64,000 bases of DNA, taken from RGIG9060 sp036307825. GTDB taxonomy: Bacteria > Spirochaetota > Spirochaetia > Treponematales > Treponemataceae. The DNA is taken from assembly GCA_036307825.1 (NCBI GenBank), contig JAXJWW010000082.1, positions 12,691-76,690 on the forward strand, given 5' to 3'. The number at the start of each line of letters is the position of its first letter. Position 1 is the stretch's first letter. Of this stretch, positions 8,887 to 18,120 are shown piece after piece. A program made the translations under genes and the position numbers. The notes under the pieces were generated by a model. The model was not told the DNA's origin, made no database searches, and was given only the letters and a program-made list of their open reading frames with translations.

Positions 8887-10299
8887 TTACTGTTCCAATA
8901 TCTCCAAGATTGCATCCAATTCTGTATGCAAATACAAAATCCTAACAGCATCATATAATTCAGGATTTTTTTCTAATTCTTCAATTTCCTTAATTAACTC
9001 AGCAACATAATCTAAATTCAATTTATCAGGAGTAATTTCCACATAAGGAAGGTTGCCTTCATCATAGGAAACATCTTCTTGATATTCAACATCAGTTGTA
9101 TCATTTGCTAAAGAATCATCTGTAGATTCTTCAAAAGTAAAATCCTCTTCAATAGGTTCACTTTCAACAAAGTCTTCTTCAACTTCATCTTCAACTTCTT
9201 CTACAATATCCGCTTGAATATCTTCTACAATTTCTTCGTTATTTTCAACTTTTTCTGAGCCTTCGGAAACAGAAACAACTTCTTCTTGTTCTTCTTCCTT
9301 TTTACCTTTCTTTTTAGATTTATCTTTTTTATCATTTTCAGCTTCGTCTTCTGTTGAAACAACAACATACTCAATAACTTCTTCAGCTATTAATTTATCA
9401 GACTCTGCAACGAAAGAAGCACTTTGTAAAGCTTTTCCACTTGTAAAGAAATTTGAAGTTACATCACTTGGCTCAACAGTACCTGTAGCACCACTTATAT
9501 AAAATCGAACACCAAATGTTTGTCCTGAAGCAACTTTATAATTTCCCCATGTTACACCAACTGCGGAATCATTAATTAAAAAAAGTGAATTAAAACCTCT
9601 ACCAGGAACAATTTTTGGAAGCCAAGAATCAACTTTTAGAATATCACGATTTGCTACAACAACTGAACTTGGATGAGTTATAGTTTCTCCGTCAAGTAAA
9701 AACTTAATAGAATTTATACCGTCTGAAGATTTAATCCATCTATCTACATACATTGAATTAAATAAAACTTCCGAATTGATAGAATTCATATTGCTTGTAG
9801 AAAAATGAGAAATCGTATTTTCACCAAAAATAGTATCAAACACTCCTCTCAAACTATAAACATTTGTTTTTTTTGAAATATTCTTTACCAAAATATCAAC
9901 AACAACTAAATCAGAATCTTCTGTAAACATACCTGTTTCTGAAGAAACAAAAGAAAAAATGTAATTAACTTCTGCAACATTTTTGATATTGTATGTAATT
10001 ACAGCATTATTTGAAGTCATATTTTGAACAACAGGAACACCACCTAACTTTGAAAGAGGATAAACTCTTGAACCGGCCTTTAGATATAAAAGAGTTCCTG
10101 ATGAATTATCTAAGGGATTAAAAATTGGAATATATTTATTACCTGTTTCGTTTAACATTGATAAAGTGAAGGTTCCTGATTTTTCGTGTAATTCCATTCG
10201 ATAGATACCAAAAACACCTTCATAATCTTTTGCTATACCAAAAGAAACTAAGCAAAAAAACAAAAGAGTAACAAAAATAGATTTTTTAATTAGTTTCAT
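8887..10299 (-). CDS. Exported protein with acidic C-terminal region, function unknown
   Basis: 470 residues. A clear N-terminal signal peptide (KKSIFVTLLFFCLVSFGIAK, cleavage near residue 23) precedes a beta-rich domain of about 280 residues. A Glu/Asp/Val-rich low-complexity segment follows (about residues 310-410), containing a short lysine run and many acidic pairs, and the protein closes with a helical tail. The acidic stretch is likely disordered. I do not recognise the family. It overlaps the upstream TPR/coiled-coil gene by 14 bp and abuts the downstream TPR membrane protein, so the three probably act together at the envelope. Confidence 0.7.
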   Translation of the reverse strand: MKLIKKSIFVTLLFFCLVSFGIAKDYEGVFGIYRMELHEKSGTFTLSMLNETGNKYIPIFNPLDNSSGTLLYLKAGSRVYPLSKLGGVPVVQNMTSNNAVITYNIKNVAEVNYIFSFVSSETGMFTEDSDLVVVDILVKNISKKTNVYSLRGVFDTIFGENTISHFSTSNMNSINSEVLFNSMYVDRWIKSSDGINSIKFLLDGETITHPSSVVVANRDILKVDSWLPKIVPGRGFNSLFLINDSAVGVTWGNYKVASGQTFGVRFYISGATGTVEPSDVTSNFFTSGKALQSASFVAESDKLIAEEVIEYVVVSTEDEAENDKKDKSKKKGKKEEEQEEVVSVSEGSEKVENNEEIVEDIQADIVEEVEDEVEEDFVESEPIEEDFTFEESTDDSLANDTTDVEYQEDVSYDEGNLPYVEITPDKLNLDYVAELIKEIEELEKNPELYDAVRILYLHTELDAILEILEQ

Positions 10300-11242
10300 T
10301 TAATTCACTCCCTGAATCATTTTGATTATTTTGAACTTCTAAATCTAAAGCTTCTTGTATCAATTGAGCTTTTCGTTTTAAAGCTTCAATATCTTGTAAG
10401 GATTTTAGTCTTTCAGATTCTTTTTCTAAATTAAGTTGATTAATTTGTTCTTGTAATTCATTATAGTTTTTTTCTAAATCTGCATATTTTGCTTCTAAAT
10501 TTGATTTTTCTGTTCTGATGATATCTAATTCAGACTGAGATTTTTTTAAGTTATCATTTGCAATTCTTAACTGATTTCGTAAGCCGATAGATTCTTCAGT
10601 GTTATATTGTTTGATTTGTCTATCATAATTTTCTTTTGAAGATATGTATTCTTCACCAGTTACTTTGAGTAAGTATAATAATTTTTCTTCTTTTTCACGC
10701 TGAACAATTAAATCAAGTCGATAAAGAGATTCAACATACTTTGGTGAATCAGGAAAATCTGTTACAACTCTTTCATAAAGACCTTTTGCTTCATCAAAAT
10801 AATAGGAAGCATAAAATGATTCAGCCATCCAGAATAATGCTGATGAAAAAAGTTCATTATCTTGATTATCAGCACAGAATTTTTGCAAAACAGAAATAGA
10901 ATCTACATATCGCCCTAAGTAATGTAATGCGCGTCCCATTTGGTAATCTACATAAACTTTGTATTCGCTAGTTGGATAAAGATTACAAAAAGTTTTACCG
11001 TCTTTTAAAACATCTTGATAGTTTCCGTTAAACATTTCAGACATTACTAAAACATATAAAACTTCTGGAGTTGAAGATTCAGGAATTGACACTGCATTTT
11101 TTAATAACAAAATCGCAGATTCCCAATTTCCATCTTTATATGCTTGTAAACCTTTATTCAAATAATCATCAGTTGTAACTTGTGTTATTCCAAAAGAAAT
11201 ACACACAAAACAAAGAACCAAAAGGGCTATAATCTTTTTCAT
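10286..11242 (-). CDS. Exported TPR and coiled-coil protein (YbgF/BamD-like layout)
   Basis: 318 residues. A signal peptide (LLVLCFVCISFGITQ) is followed by TPR units to about residue 190 (NKGLQAYKDGNWESAILLL; MGRALHYLGRYVDSISVLQK; AKGLYERVVTDFPDSPKYVE). A long heptad-rich coiled coil then runs to the end, rich in Glu, Lys, Asn and Leu. This is the reverse order of YbgF (coiled coil first) but suggests a similar scaffold role in the periplasm. It sits 3 bp after rpe and overlaps the next gene by 14 bp. Confidence 0.7.
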   Translation of the reverse strand: MKKIIALLVLCFVCISFGITQVTTDDYLNKGLQAYKDGNWESAILLLKNAVSIPESSTPEVLYVLVMSEMFNGNYQDVLKDGKTFCNLYPTSEYKVYVDYQMGRALHYLGRYVDSISVLQKFCADNQDNELFSSALFWMAESFYASYYFDEAKGLYERVVTDFPDSPKYVESLYRLDLIVQREKEEKLLYLLKVTGEEYISSKENYDRQIKQYNTEESIGLRNQLRIANDNLKKSQSELDIIRTEKSNLEAKYADLEKNYNELQEQINQLNLEKESERLKSLQDIEALKRKAQLIQEALDLEVQNNQNDSGSELNETN

Positions 11243-11245
11243 ACA

Positions 11246-11905
11246 TTACTCCCAAATATTAGCACAAAACTTTCCGTTCCATTCTAAGTTGCCAGAAAAA
11301 AATGAAGAACCAGAAACAATCACTTCTGCACCAGCTTCAATTACAGAAGGAAGTGTCTTATCATTCACTCCACCATCTACAGATATTATATACCTAAAAT
11401 CGTTTTCTTGGCGTATTTTTTTTAATTCATTTATCTTTTTTAAACATTCTGGAATAAGTTTTTGTCCACCATAACCAGGATTTACAGTCATAATCAAAAC
11501 TAAATCCACATAGGGCAAAATTTCTTTTATTGTATCTATAGAAGTTGAAGGTACAATACTAATTCCCGCTTTTGCTCCTAATTCTTTTATTTTTTGAACA
11601 ATTCTATGATGATGAACACTTGCTTCATAATGAAAAGTGATACAATCTGCCCCAGCTTGAACAAAAGTTTCGATTTGATTTTCTGGATGTTCAATCATTA
11701 AATGAACATCGAAAGGTAATTTTGTACATTTTCTAATTGAACTAACCACTGGCTGCCCAAATGAAATCTGAGGTACAAAAATTCCATCCATAACATCAAT
11801 GTGAACCAAAGATGCTCCTGAATCTTCAATTTTTTTTATATCTTCTGCCAAATTAGAGAAATCAGCAGATAATAAAGATGGCGCTAAAACGGGTAAATCT
11901 AACAT
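11246..11905 (-). CDS. rpe: Ribulose-phosphate 3-epimerase
   Basis: 219 residues forming a complete TIM-barrel epimerase. Visible motifs are LAPSLLSADFSNL, the metal-binding HIDVMDGIFVP with its His/Asp pair, the loop FDVHLMIEHPE, MTVNPGYGGQK for the phosphate, and the catalytic Asp in ISVDGGVN. It interconverts ribulose-5-phosphate and xylulose-5-phosphate in the pentose phosphate pathway. It is the first gene of the minus-strand run that continues to recA and is divergent from the TPR gene at 12088. Confidence 0.97.
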   Translation of the reverse strand: MLDLPVLAPSLLSADFSNLAEDIKKIEDSGASLVHIDVMDGIFVPQISFGQPVVSSIRKCTKLPFDVHLMIEHPENQIETFVQAGADCITFHYEASVHHHRIVQKIKELGAKAGISIVPSTSIDTIKEILPYVDLVLIMTVNPGYGGQKLIPECLKKINELKKIRQENDFRYIISVDGGVNDKTLPSVIEAGAEVIVSGSSFFSGNLEWNGKFCANIWE

Positions 11906-11983
11906 TATTATATAGTAACAAACAAGTTGAATAATGTACAGTATAATTATAAAAAAAAATTTTCAAATTTCTTAAAAAAAGTA

Positions 11984-12012
11984 TTGACTAAAAAATAAAA
12001 AAACTGTATATA
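11984..12012 (+). promoter_or_regulatory. Sigma-70 promoter P1 for the TPR-greA block
   Basis: TTGACT (11984-11989), 17-bp spacer, TATATA (12007-12012), in a very A-rich intergenic stretch between divergent genes. It would give a leader of about 70 nt before the ATG at 12088. Confidence 0.7.
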
Positions 12013-12046
12013 TATTGCCCTTTTTTATCTAATTTTTATAACTTAA

Positions 12047-12074
12047 TTGACTAAACCTCGCATTTCAGTATAAT
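12047..12074 (+). promoter_or_regulatory. Sigma-70 promoter P2, close to the start codon
   Basis: TTGACT (12047-12052), 16-bp spacer, perfect TATAAT (12069-12074). The expected start site is around 12081-12083, only 5-7 nt before the ATG at 12088. There is no purine-rich ribosome binding site in that space, so this transcript would be nearly leaderless. Confidence 0.7.
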
Positions 12075-12087
12075 AGATTGTACAGAT

Positions 12088-13020
12088 ATGAGTTCACAAT
12101 CAGAAAATACAATTCAACAAGCCTATGATTTTCTCAAAGATGGTAATTATTCATCTGCAAGAGAAGTTTTAACAAACGCTCTTGTAAATGACCTCGAAAA
12201 TCCTGAAATTTTGTTTGGATTGAAATGTATTAGTTTTTGGGATGAACACTTTTCTCATCTTACTGAAGACTCTAATTTATTTTCAAAAGGTGAACAACTT
12301 ATATCAAACTGGAAAGAATTCATAGAATTAATTGAACAAGAAATACCTTTGCATGAATATTGTGTATATTCTATAAAAAAAGGAATTTTTACATATATTC
12401 TAGATATTTTTCAACAACTACTAAGAGAAAACGCTTCTTTTGATAAATCTACTATTTTTAGTAGAATTGGATTATGTTACAAACAATTAGGCGATTACGA
12501 TACCGCTTTGCGTTTTCTTAGTGATGCAAATTTAATTAATCCTGAAAAAGCATCAATCTTGGCAGAAATGGCAGATTGTTATGCCTTATGTGGAGAAGAA
12601 AAAACTTCAAAAGTGCTTTTTAGAGAAGCGTTTTTTATCAATCCTCAGGATATTGATATTTCTTTACTTGAATCAAATCTTTTTTGTAAACTTTATGAAG
12701 AAATTGCAAAATCAAGAAAAGATAAATCAATAATAGCTGAATGGTTTCCAGTAGAAGGAGTTTTACTTGGGGTTCTCAATGTAAAAAGAGAACTTAGAGC
12801 CTTGGAAGTTGGAAAATTAAAACAGAGTATTTATGCTCTTGAAACAGAATTAAAAAATGAAGGAGTAGAACCTTTAATAACTATTCCTCGTTTAATAAAT
12901 AATTATTTTTGGCTTATCGATCATTACACAACAATACGAGAAGATAGATCAAAAATAACAGAAATTTTGCTAAAAATAAAATTACTGAATGCAGATGTAT
13001 ACGAAAGGTACACCGTTTAG
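12088..13020 (+). CDS. Cytoplasmic tetratricopeptide protein
   Basis: 310 residues without signal peptide or membrane helix. TPR-like pairs lie at about 8-45 and at about 128-200 (IGLCYKQLGDYDTALRFLSD; MADCYALCGEEKTSKVLFRE). The C-terminal about 100 residues are helical with no recognised family. It probably scaffolds protein-protein interaction. It is 22 bp upstream of the extended greA on the same strand and may be functionally linked, as greA itself carries a large helical-repeat extension. The start has no ribosome binding site; see the nearby P2 promoter. Confidence 0.75.
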   Translation: MSSQSENTIQQAYDFLKDGNYSSAREVLTNALVNDLENPEILFGLKCISFWDEHFSHLTEDSNLFSKGEQLISNWKEFIELIEQEIPLHEYCVYSIKKGIFTYILDIFQQLLRENASFDKSTIFSRIGLCYKQLGDYDTALRFLSDANLINPEKASILAEMADCYALCGEEKTSKVLFREAFFINPQDIDISLLESNLFCKLYEEIAKSRKDKSIIAEWFPVEGVLLGVLNVKRELRALEVGKLKQSIYALETELKNEGVEPLITIPRLINNYFWLIDHYTTIREDRSKITEILLKIKLLNADVYERYTV

Positions 13021-13042
13021 TTTTCAGTTATAGGAGTTTTTT

Positions 13043-15736
13043 ATGTCAGAAGCATTGATAAAATCTGTGCAAGAAATGTTAAATGAAGAAAAATGGACTC
13101 GTGCCACAATTTCTAACTACACAAAAAATAATTTAACAGAACTTGCAACAAAAGTGGAAGAAGCTGTAAGTAGCAACTGTGTAGATGAAATGAAAGCTAT
13201 TTGTGATGATCACTTATCACACACAAAAAATAGTATCATTGCATTATATCTTTCAGGAATGTTAGGTCTTAAGAAAAAGACACTCGACAATTCTTCAATC
13301 ATTACTCTTGTTACAATTTTCCAAGATAATCACAAAACACCAATTGTAATTTATCTTTGTGAAAGCATCCTTGCAGAAGATGAAACAAATAAATTTGCTT
13401 TAAGAACTTTGGCAGAATGTTACAAAGAAGAAAATAACGACAAAGTTTGGGATATTTATGAAACAATCGTAAAATTAGATTACGAAGAAGCTGATATTGC
13501 AAAAACTCTTGCTGAATACTATGAAAGCAAAGGTGATACAGAACAATCAATTGATTACTATAAAAAAGCACTTCTTAGATATGTTGCAAAAAAATCAGGA
13601 AATCAAATAAAAGAAATTTGGTCTATCCTTGTAAAATTAATTCCAGAAGAAATCGACTTCTTCCTTCTCGTTCAAAGAAAAATTGCAAAAACAATTAGCG
13701 AAGACAAAAGCGCTTTGTTAATGCAAGAACTTTACATCTACTACAAAGATGCAAAAAAATGGGATATTGCAATCGATATCTTAAAACTTCTTCTTAGTAT
13801 TGATGAAAAAGACACTTGGGCAAGAAAAGAAATTACAGATTGTTACAAAGAAAAATACGCTGGACACAGTCAACTTGACGACTATATTCGAATTTCTAAC
13901 CTAAACCAAGGTTGGCGAAATGTTTTTGAAGCAATTTCAGATTTTGAAAAACACATTGCTTTTGATGCTAAAAACTTTGTTTTCCACCGCTCTTGGGGTG
14001 TTGGTATTATCAGAAAAGTTGTTAACGACAATATTTCAATTAACTTTGGTAAAAAATATGGTGTAAAAGAAATGTCATTAAAGATGGCAGTTGATGCACT
14101 TCAACCATTAGCAAAAGATCATATTTGGGTTTTAAAAGCTACAAAATCAAAAGATGAACTTAACAAACTTGTAAAAACAGATATTCAGTGGGCATTAAAA
14201 ACTATTATTAAGAGTTTTGGAAACAACTGTGATTTCAAACGAATTAAATTAGAATTAGTACCTGCAATTCTTACTGCAAGTGAATGGACAAGTTGGAGTA
14301 CAAAAGCTCGTAAAATTATCGAAACTGACTCAACATTTGGTGTAAATCCTAACGATATTACAATGTATAATGTACGAGAAAGAGCAATTTCAACAGAAGA
14401 AAAACTTGCAAACGAATTCAAAGCACAAAAGAATTTCTTTGCTCGTATCGATATCTTGATGAAATTTGCAAAAGAAGCTGATACAGAATCAGATTTATTT
14501 GCTGATATGTTTGGTTACTTTACAGGATATTTAAGAGCATTTAGCAGTGTAAATGAACAGATTATGGCATCATTCTTAGTTGTAAGAAGAATTATGACAG
14601 AACATCCACATTTGGCACAACCACAACAATACACATTTGCTCAACTTTTTGAAGCTGTAGAAAATCATCAACAAATGTACATTGACTTAAAAGATACAAA
14701 AAATACATACTTAAAAGAAGATTACCTAAAATGTATCAAAGATCTTTTGCCAAATTGGTCAGAAGTTTACATTACATTATTCCCTACAGTTCTTCACAAA
14801 AGCATGCTTGATATTCTTATCAAAGAAGGACATACAGACGCTGTAAAAAAACTTGCTATCAATACATTCGAAAATTATCGAGATTATCGAGAAGCAGCTG
14901 TATTCTTCTTTAAAGAATCTCAAGACGAAGAATGGTTCAAAGATACAAAGATTTCTTACGAAAAACAACTTATCACTTTGATTCATATTATCAATTTAAC
15001 ATTCAAAGAAATTGAAAATCATCGTGAAACAACTGAAAATAAAAAAATCAACAAACAAATTCAAACTTTGTTATTCAAAGATGATACTTTGTTGAATTAT
15101 TTATTAAGTAACGATACTGATACAATCACAAGACTCTATACACTTGTAGATGATGTAAAAGATTTAGATCCTGTTATCAAAATGAGAATGAGAAACAAGA
15201 TTTTGGAAAAAAATCCAGACTTCAAATTCTATGGTACAGAAGAAAAAACAGTTACATCAAAAGGTCTTATTGTTACTAACAGAATGTACACACTTAAACA
15301 AGAAGAACTTGACCATATCTTACATGTTGAAATTCCAGCTAACTCAAAAGAAATTGGTGAAGCTCTTGCATTAGGTGACTTGAAAGAAAACGCAGAATAC
15401 ATTGCAGCTAAAGAAAGACAAACTCAACTTAGCAACACAGCAAGTAAACTACAAGATGAAATTGATAAAGCCCAAATTTTTGATCCAACTACAATTACAA
15501 CTGCTAGAGTTTCTTTCGGTACAACAGTTACACTTAAAAACAAAAACACAAATGCAGATGAAGAATACACAATTCTTGGTCCATGGGAATCAGACCCAGA
15601 AAACAGAATTATTTCTTATATGTCTCCATTTGGAAAAGAAATTTTAAATAGCAAAGAAGGAGAAGAACTTTCTTTTGAAATTAACGAAAGAAAACATTCT
15701 TACACTGTTGTTAAAATTAAACCAGCTAACTTATAG
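13043..15736 (+). CDS. greA: Transcription elongation factor GreA with large N-terminal helical extension
   Basis: 897 residues. Only about the last 160 are Gre: an N-terminal coiled coil with the catalytic loop GDLKENAEYIAAKERQ, where Asp and Glu match the Mg-coordinating tip acids, then the FKBP-like C-terminal domain (VTLKNKN..., ILGPWESDPE, GKEILNSKEGEE). The preceding about 735 residues are helical repeats, including TPR-like units around 110-180 (LAECYKEENNDKVWDIYETI; YYESKGDTEQSIDYYKKALL). Gre factors rescue backtracked RNA polymerase by stimulating transcript cleavage. Long GreA proteins of this type are known from spirochetes. The ribosome binding site is TAGGAG. Confidence 0.92.
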   Translation: MSEALIKSVQEMLNEEKWTRATISNYTKNNLTELATKVEEAVSSNCVDEMKAICDDHLSHTKNSIIALYLSGMLGLKKKTLDNSSIITLVTIFQDNHKTPIVIYLCESILAEDETNKFALRTLAECYKEENNDKVWDIYETIVKLDYEEADIAKTLAEYYESKGDTEQSIDYYKKALLRYVAKKSGNQIKEIWSILVKLIPEEIDFFLLVQRKIAKTISEDKSALLMQELYIYYKDAKKWDIAIDILKLLLSIDEKDTWARKEITDCYKEKYAGHSQLDDYIRISNLNQGWRNVFEAISDFEKHIAFDAKNFVFHRSWGVGIIRKVVNDNISINFGKKYGVKEMSLKMAVDALQPLAKDHIWVLKATKSKDELNKLVKTDIQWALKTIIKSFGNNCDFKRIKLELVPAILTASEWTSWSTKARKIIETDSTFGVNPNDITMYNVRERAISTEEKLANEFKAQKNFFARIDILMKFAKEADTESDLFADMFGYFTGYLRAFSSVNEQIMASFLVVRRIMTEHPHLAQPQQYTFAQLFEAVENHQQMYIDLKDTKNTYLKEDYLKCIKDLLPNWSEVYITLFPTVLHKSMLDILIKEGHTDAVKKLAINTFENYRDYREAAVFFFKESQDEEWFKDTKISYEKQLITLIHIINLTFKEIENHRETTENKKINKQIQTLLFKDDTLLNYLLSNDTDTITRLYTLVDDVKDLDPVIKMRMRNKILEKNPDFKFYGTEEKTVTSKGLIVTNRMYTLKQEELDHILHVEIPANSKEIGEALALGDLKENAEYIAAKERQTQLSNTASKLQDEIDKAQIFDPTTITTARVSFGTTVTLKNKNTNADEEYTILGPWESDPENRIISYMSPFGKEILNSKEGEELSFEINERKHSYTVVKIKPANL

Positions 15737-15769
15737 AAATAAAATGTGAACAAAAGGGAGAATTGGGAA

Positions 15770-17992
15770 ATGAAAAAAAACATATTTGTTGTTTTGTGTT
15801 TTTTATTTTGTACACTGGCTTTTGCAAATACAAACCAGATTTCTAGCAAAGCTGATGTAGTTATACTTCTTGATAATTCGGGAACAATGTTACCTTATTA
15901 CGATGAAGTAAACTCAAAAGTTTTAACTGAAATTTGCGACAACTTTGTGCGTTTAGGTGATACTTTTCATTTATTATCATTTAACGAAAAACCAGTTACA
16001 GAAATTTCCCAACCGGTAAAAACTGAAGCGGATATTTACAAAATAATATCCCGCTTCAATTTACTCTACCCTCTTGGACCTTACACAGACTTTCCAAGTG
16101 CACTTCTTTATGCGCAACAATATATTGCATCTCTAGATGTTTACAATCAAAAAGTTTTAATTATTATTTCTGATGGACTTTTTAATCCAGCACAAAATTC
16201 AACTTTCTATAACAAATCATCAGAAGAAATTAACAACACAATCAACTCAGCAATCTCAAAAATGAAATCAGAAGGAACTCATATTTACTATATTAAGGCT
16301 CCTTTTCCAGAAAATTTAAACTTAAAAAGTTTAGCTGATGAAAGTGTTACAAATGTTGCAAAACAACCAGAAGAAACAAGTGAAACTTCAGCAGATGAAA
16401 CTGTTTATTTTGAATATGGAACAACCTTAGAAAATTTACCAGAAGTTTCTACAACACCTCTTATTCCTGATGAAGATACAACTTATAATTCTGATAGTTT
16501 TATTGGACCTATTTTATCAATGCCGGAACTTTCAACAAAGAAAGATTTAGGAAATAAAAAATTAAGTTTTAGCTTACCTATCACCATAAAAAATACTTCA
16601 GATGAAAAAATCAAACTTGAATTAAAACAAATTCTTATCAATGAAACAAATGTTTTAAAAGATTCAATTTTTGTAAATATAGCTTCAAACAAATCAAAAA
16701 AAATAAATGCAAAAATTAAAATGCCAAAAGACACACAACTTGGACAACAACAAATTTTTGCAGAATGTGTTTTTGCAGACAATGTTAGAACTCGACCTCA
16801 ATTTTTAGATTTCTTTGTAAATTTTAAATCTGGAACAAATATTTTTGCAAACTTCAAAAATATCGGTTTTACAATTTTAATTATTTTATTGATTTTACTT
16901 GCAATTATTTTACTTCTCTTTTTACTTCTTTCAATTTCTAAAAAACACAAAGAAGAAGATGATGAAGAAAGAAAAGCTAAACAAACAAATAAACAAAATT
17001 CATCAAAACAACCAAAAGATGATGAATCAATTTATAATGAAGCAAAAACAATTCCAGATAATAATAGCAAGAAAAATTCTAACAAATCTTCAGTTGCTGT
17101 ACAAAGTTCAAACGATAAAAAAGACTCAAACACAACCCTTGTAAAAAAATCAACTTCTACAAATGTTGGTGTTGATAAATCAAATTCAAATACGCTTAAT
17201 AATTACGAAAACTCAAATTCACTATCTGTTTCAGGTGATGTAAAATCCAACAGAATGGATTTAAATGCAACAACACAAAAGGATTCCTTATCAATTACAG
17301 GTGATGGAAGTTCTAACAGAATGAATTTAGATGCAACAAAACAAAAAAGCACACTTACACTTGATGGTGTAGAAAAATACAAAAATTCAAATTCTGGATT
17401 AAGACTTGCTTCTGCACAAAATGAAGATAATTCAAGCAAAAATACTGATGATACAAAATCATCTTATGCAGCAAGCAACAAAATGACAATGCCAACATTC
17501 ACTAAACCAGAAGGATTAAGATTACCTGCTATCGGCACAAAATCTTCTTCAAATAATATCACACCTGCAAGTAGTAGCGATACAATTGAATCAAAATCTG
17601 ATAAAGATATTACTTTAGAATTATATGTAGAAGGACAAAATAAGAATATCGGAAAAAGAAATATTCACACACTTACTCCTGGAAGCAGAAGAAGTGTTGG
17701 TGGTGGATTATCTTCATTCTCAATTTTCTTGGTACAAGTTCCATCTTCAATTGCAGAAGTTAGATACGATGGAGAAAGTTGTTCATTAGCACTTTTACAA
17801 CCAGAATATTTCCCTGAAGCAAATTCAAATATTATCGAAAATTGTATTAACAAAAAAATCAAAGTTAAATCTGATAAAGGTTATGAAATGACAATCACAA
17901 TCAGACCTTACGAAGATCAAACTGATAAACTTAATAATTTATTGTTGTCAATTTTTGATGATTCACAAAAACAACGATATTCAAAAAATTAG
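15770..17992 (+). CDS. Exported von Willebrand factor A domain protein with one transmembrane helix
   Basis: 740 residues from ATG 15770, which has an AGGGAG site; a GTG 24 bases upstream is less likely. A signal peptide (FVVLCFLFCTLAFA) is followed by a VWA domain (about 25-200) with the MIDAS start DNSGT. A beta domain precedes a strong transmembrane helix at about residues 365-390. After it comes a long Ser/Asn/Lys-rich linker containing two to three copies of a roughly 21-residue repeat (SNRMDLNAT, SNRMNLDAT), then a compact C-terminal domain of about 130 residues, presumably cytoplasmic. The function is unknown; it may be envelope adhesion or sensing across the inner membrane. Confidence 0.8.
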   Translation: MKKNIFVVLCFLFCTLAFANTNQISSKADVVILLDNSGTMLPYYDEVNSKVLTEICDNFVRLGDTFHLLSFNEKPVTEISQPVKTEADIYKIISRFNLLYPLGPYTDFPSALLYAQQYIASLDVYNQKVLIIISDGLFNPAQNSTFYNKSSEEINNTINSAISKMKSEGTHIYYIKAPFPENLNLKSLADESVTNVAKQPEETSETSADETVYFEYGTTLENLPEVSTTPLIPDEDTTYNSDSFIGPILSMPELSTKKDLGNKKLSFSLPITIKNTSDEKIKLELKQILINETNVLKDSIFVNIASNKSKKINAKIKMPKDTQLGQQQIFAECVFADNVRTRPQFLDFFVNFKSGTNIFANFKNIGFTILIILLILLAIILLLFLLLSISKKHKEEDDEERKAKQTNKQNSSKQPKDDESIYNEAKTIPDNNSKKNSNKSSVAVQSSNDKKDSNTTLVKKSTSTNVGVDKSNSNTLNNYENSNSLSVSGDVKSNRMDLNATTQKDSLSITGDGSSNRMNLDATKQKSTLTLDGVEKYKNSNSGLRLASAQNEDNSSKNTDDTKSSYAASNKMTMPTFTKPEGLRLPAIGTKSSSNNITPASSSDTIESKSDKDITLELYVEGQNKNIGKRNIHTLTPGSRRSVGGGLSSFSIFLVQVPSSIAEVRYDGESCSLALLQPEYFPEANSNIIENCINKKIKVKSDKGYEMTITIRPYEDQTDKLNNLLLSIFDDSQKQRYSKN

Positions 17993-18009
17993 TTGATTTA
18001 AAAGCAAAG

Positions 18010-18030
18010 ATGCTGAAATAAATTCAGCAT
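18010..18030. repeat. Short perfect hairpin
   Basis: Inverted repeat ATGCTGAA-ATAAA-TTCAGCAT just after the VWA gene. There is no T-tract behind it, so it is unlikely to terminate alone, but it may protect the 3' end of the plus-strand mRNA. Confidence 0.4.
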
Positions 18031-18048
18031 GACATTAACATAAAAAAT

Positions 18049-18110
18049 AAAAAAGCCATAAGAAATCCTTGTAAATTTTACAAAGAAAATTCTTATGGCT
18101 TATTTTTTTT
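18049..18110. terminator. Bidirectional rho-independent terminator
   Basis: Stem arms AAGCCATAAGAA (18053-18064) and TTCTTATGGCTT (18090-18101) are flanked by an A-run on the left and eight T on the right. It sits between convergent genes and serves both the VWA gene (plus) and the HEAT-repeat gene (minus). Confidence 0.9.
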
Positions 18111-18120
18111 TACACAGAAA

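Noticed and set aside
15746..15770. GTG upstream start for the VWA protein
   Set aside because: The AGGGAG ribosome binding site lies downstream of it, and the signal peptide begins at ATG 15770.
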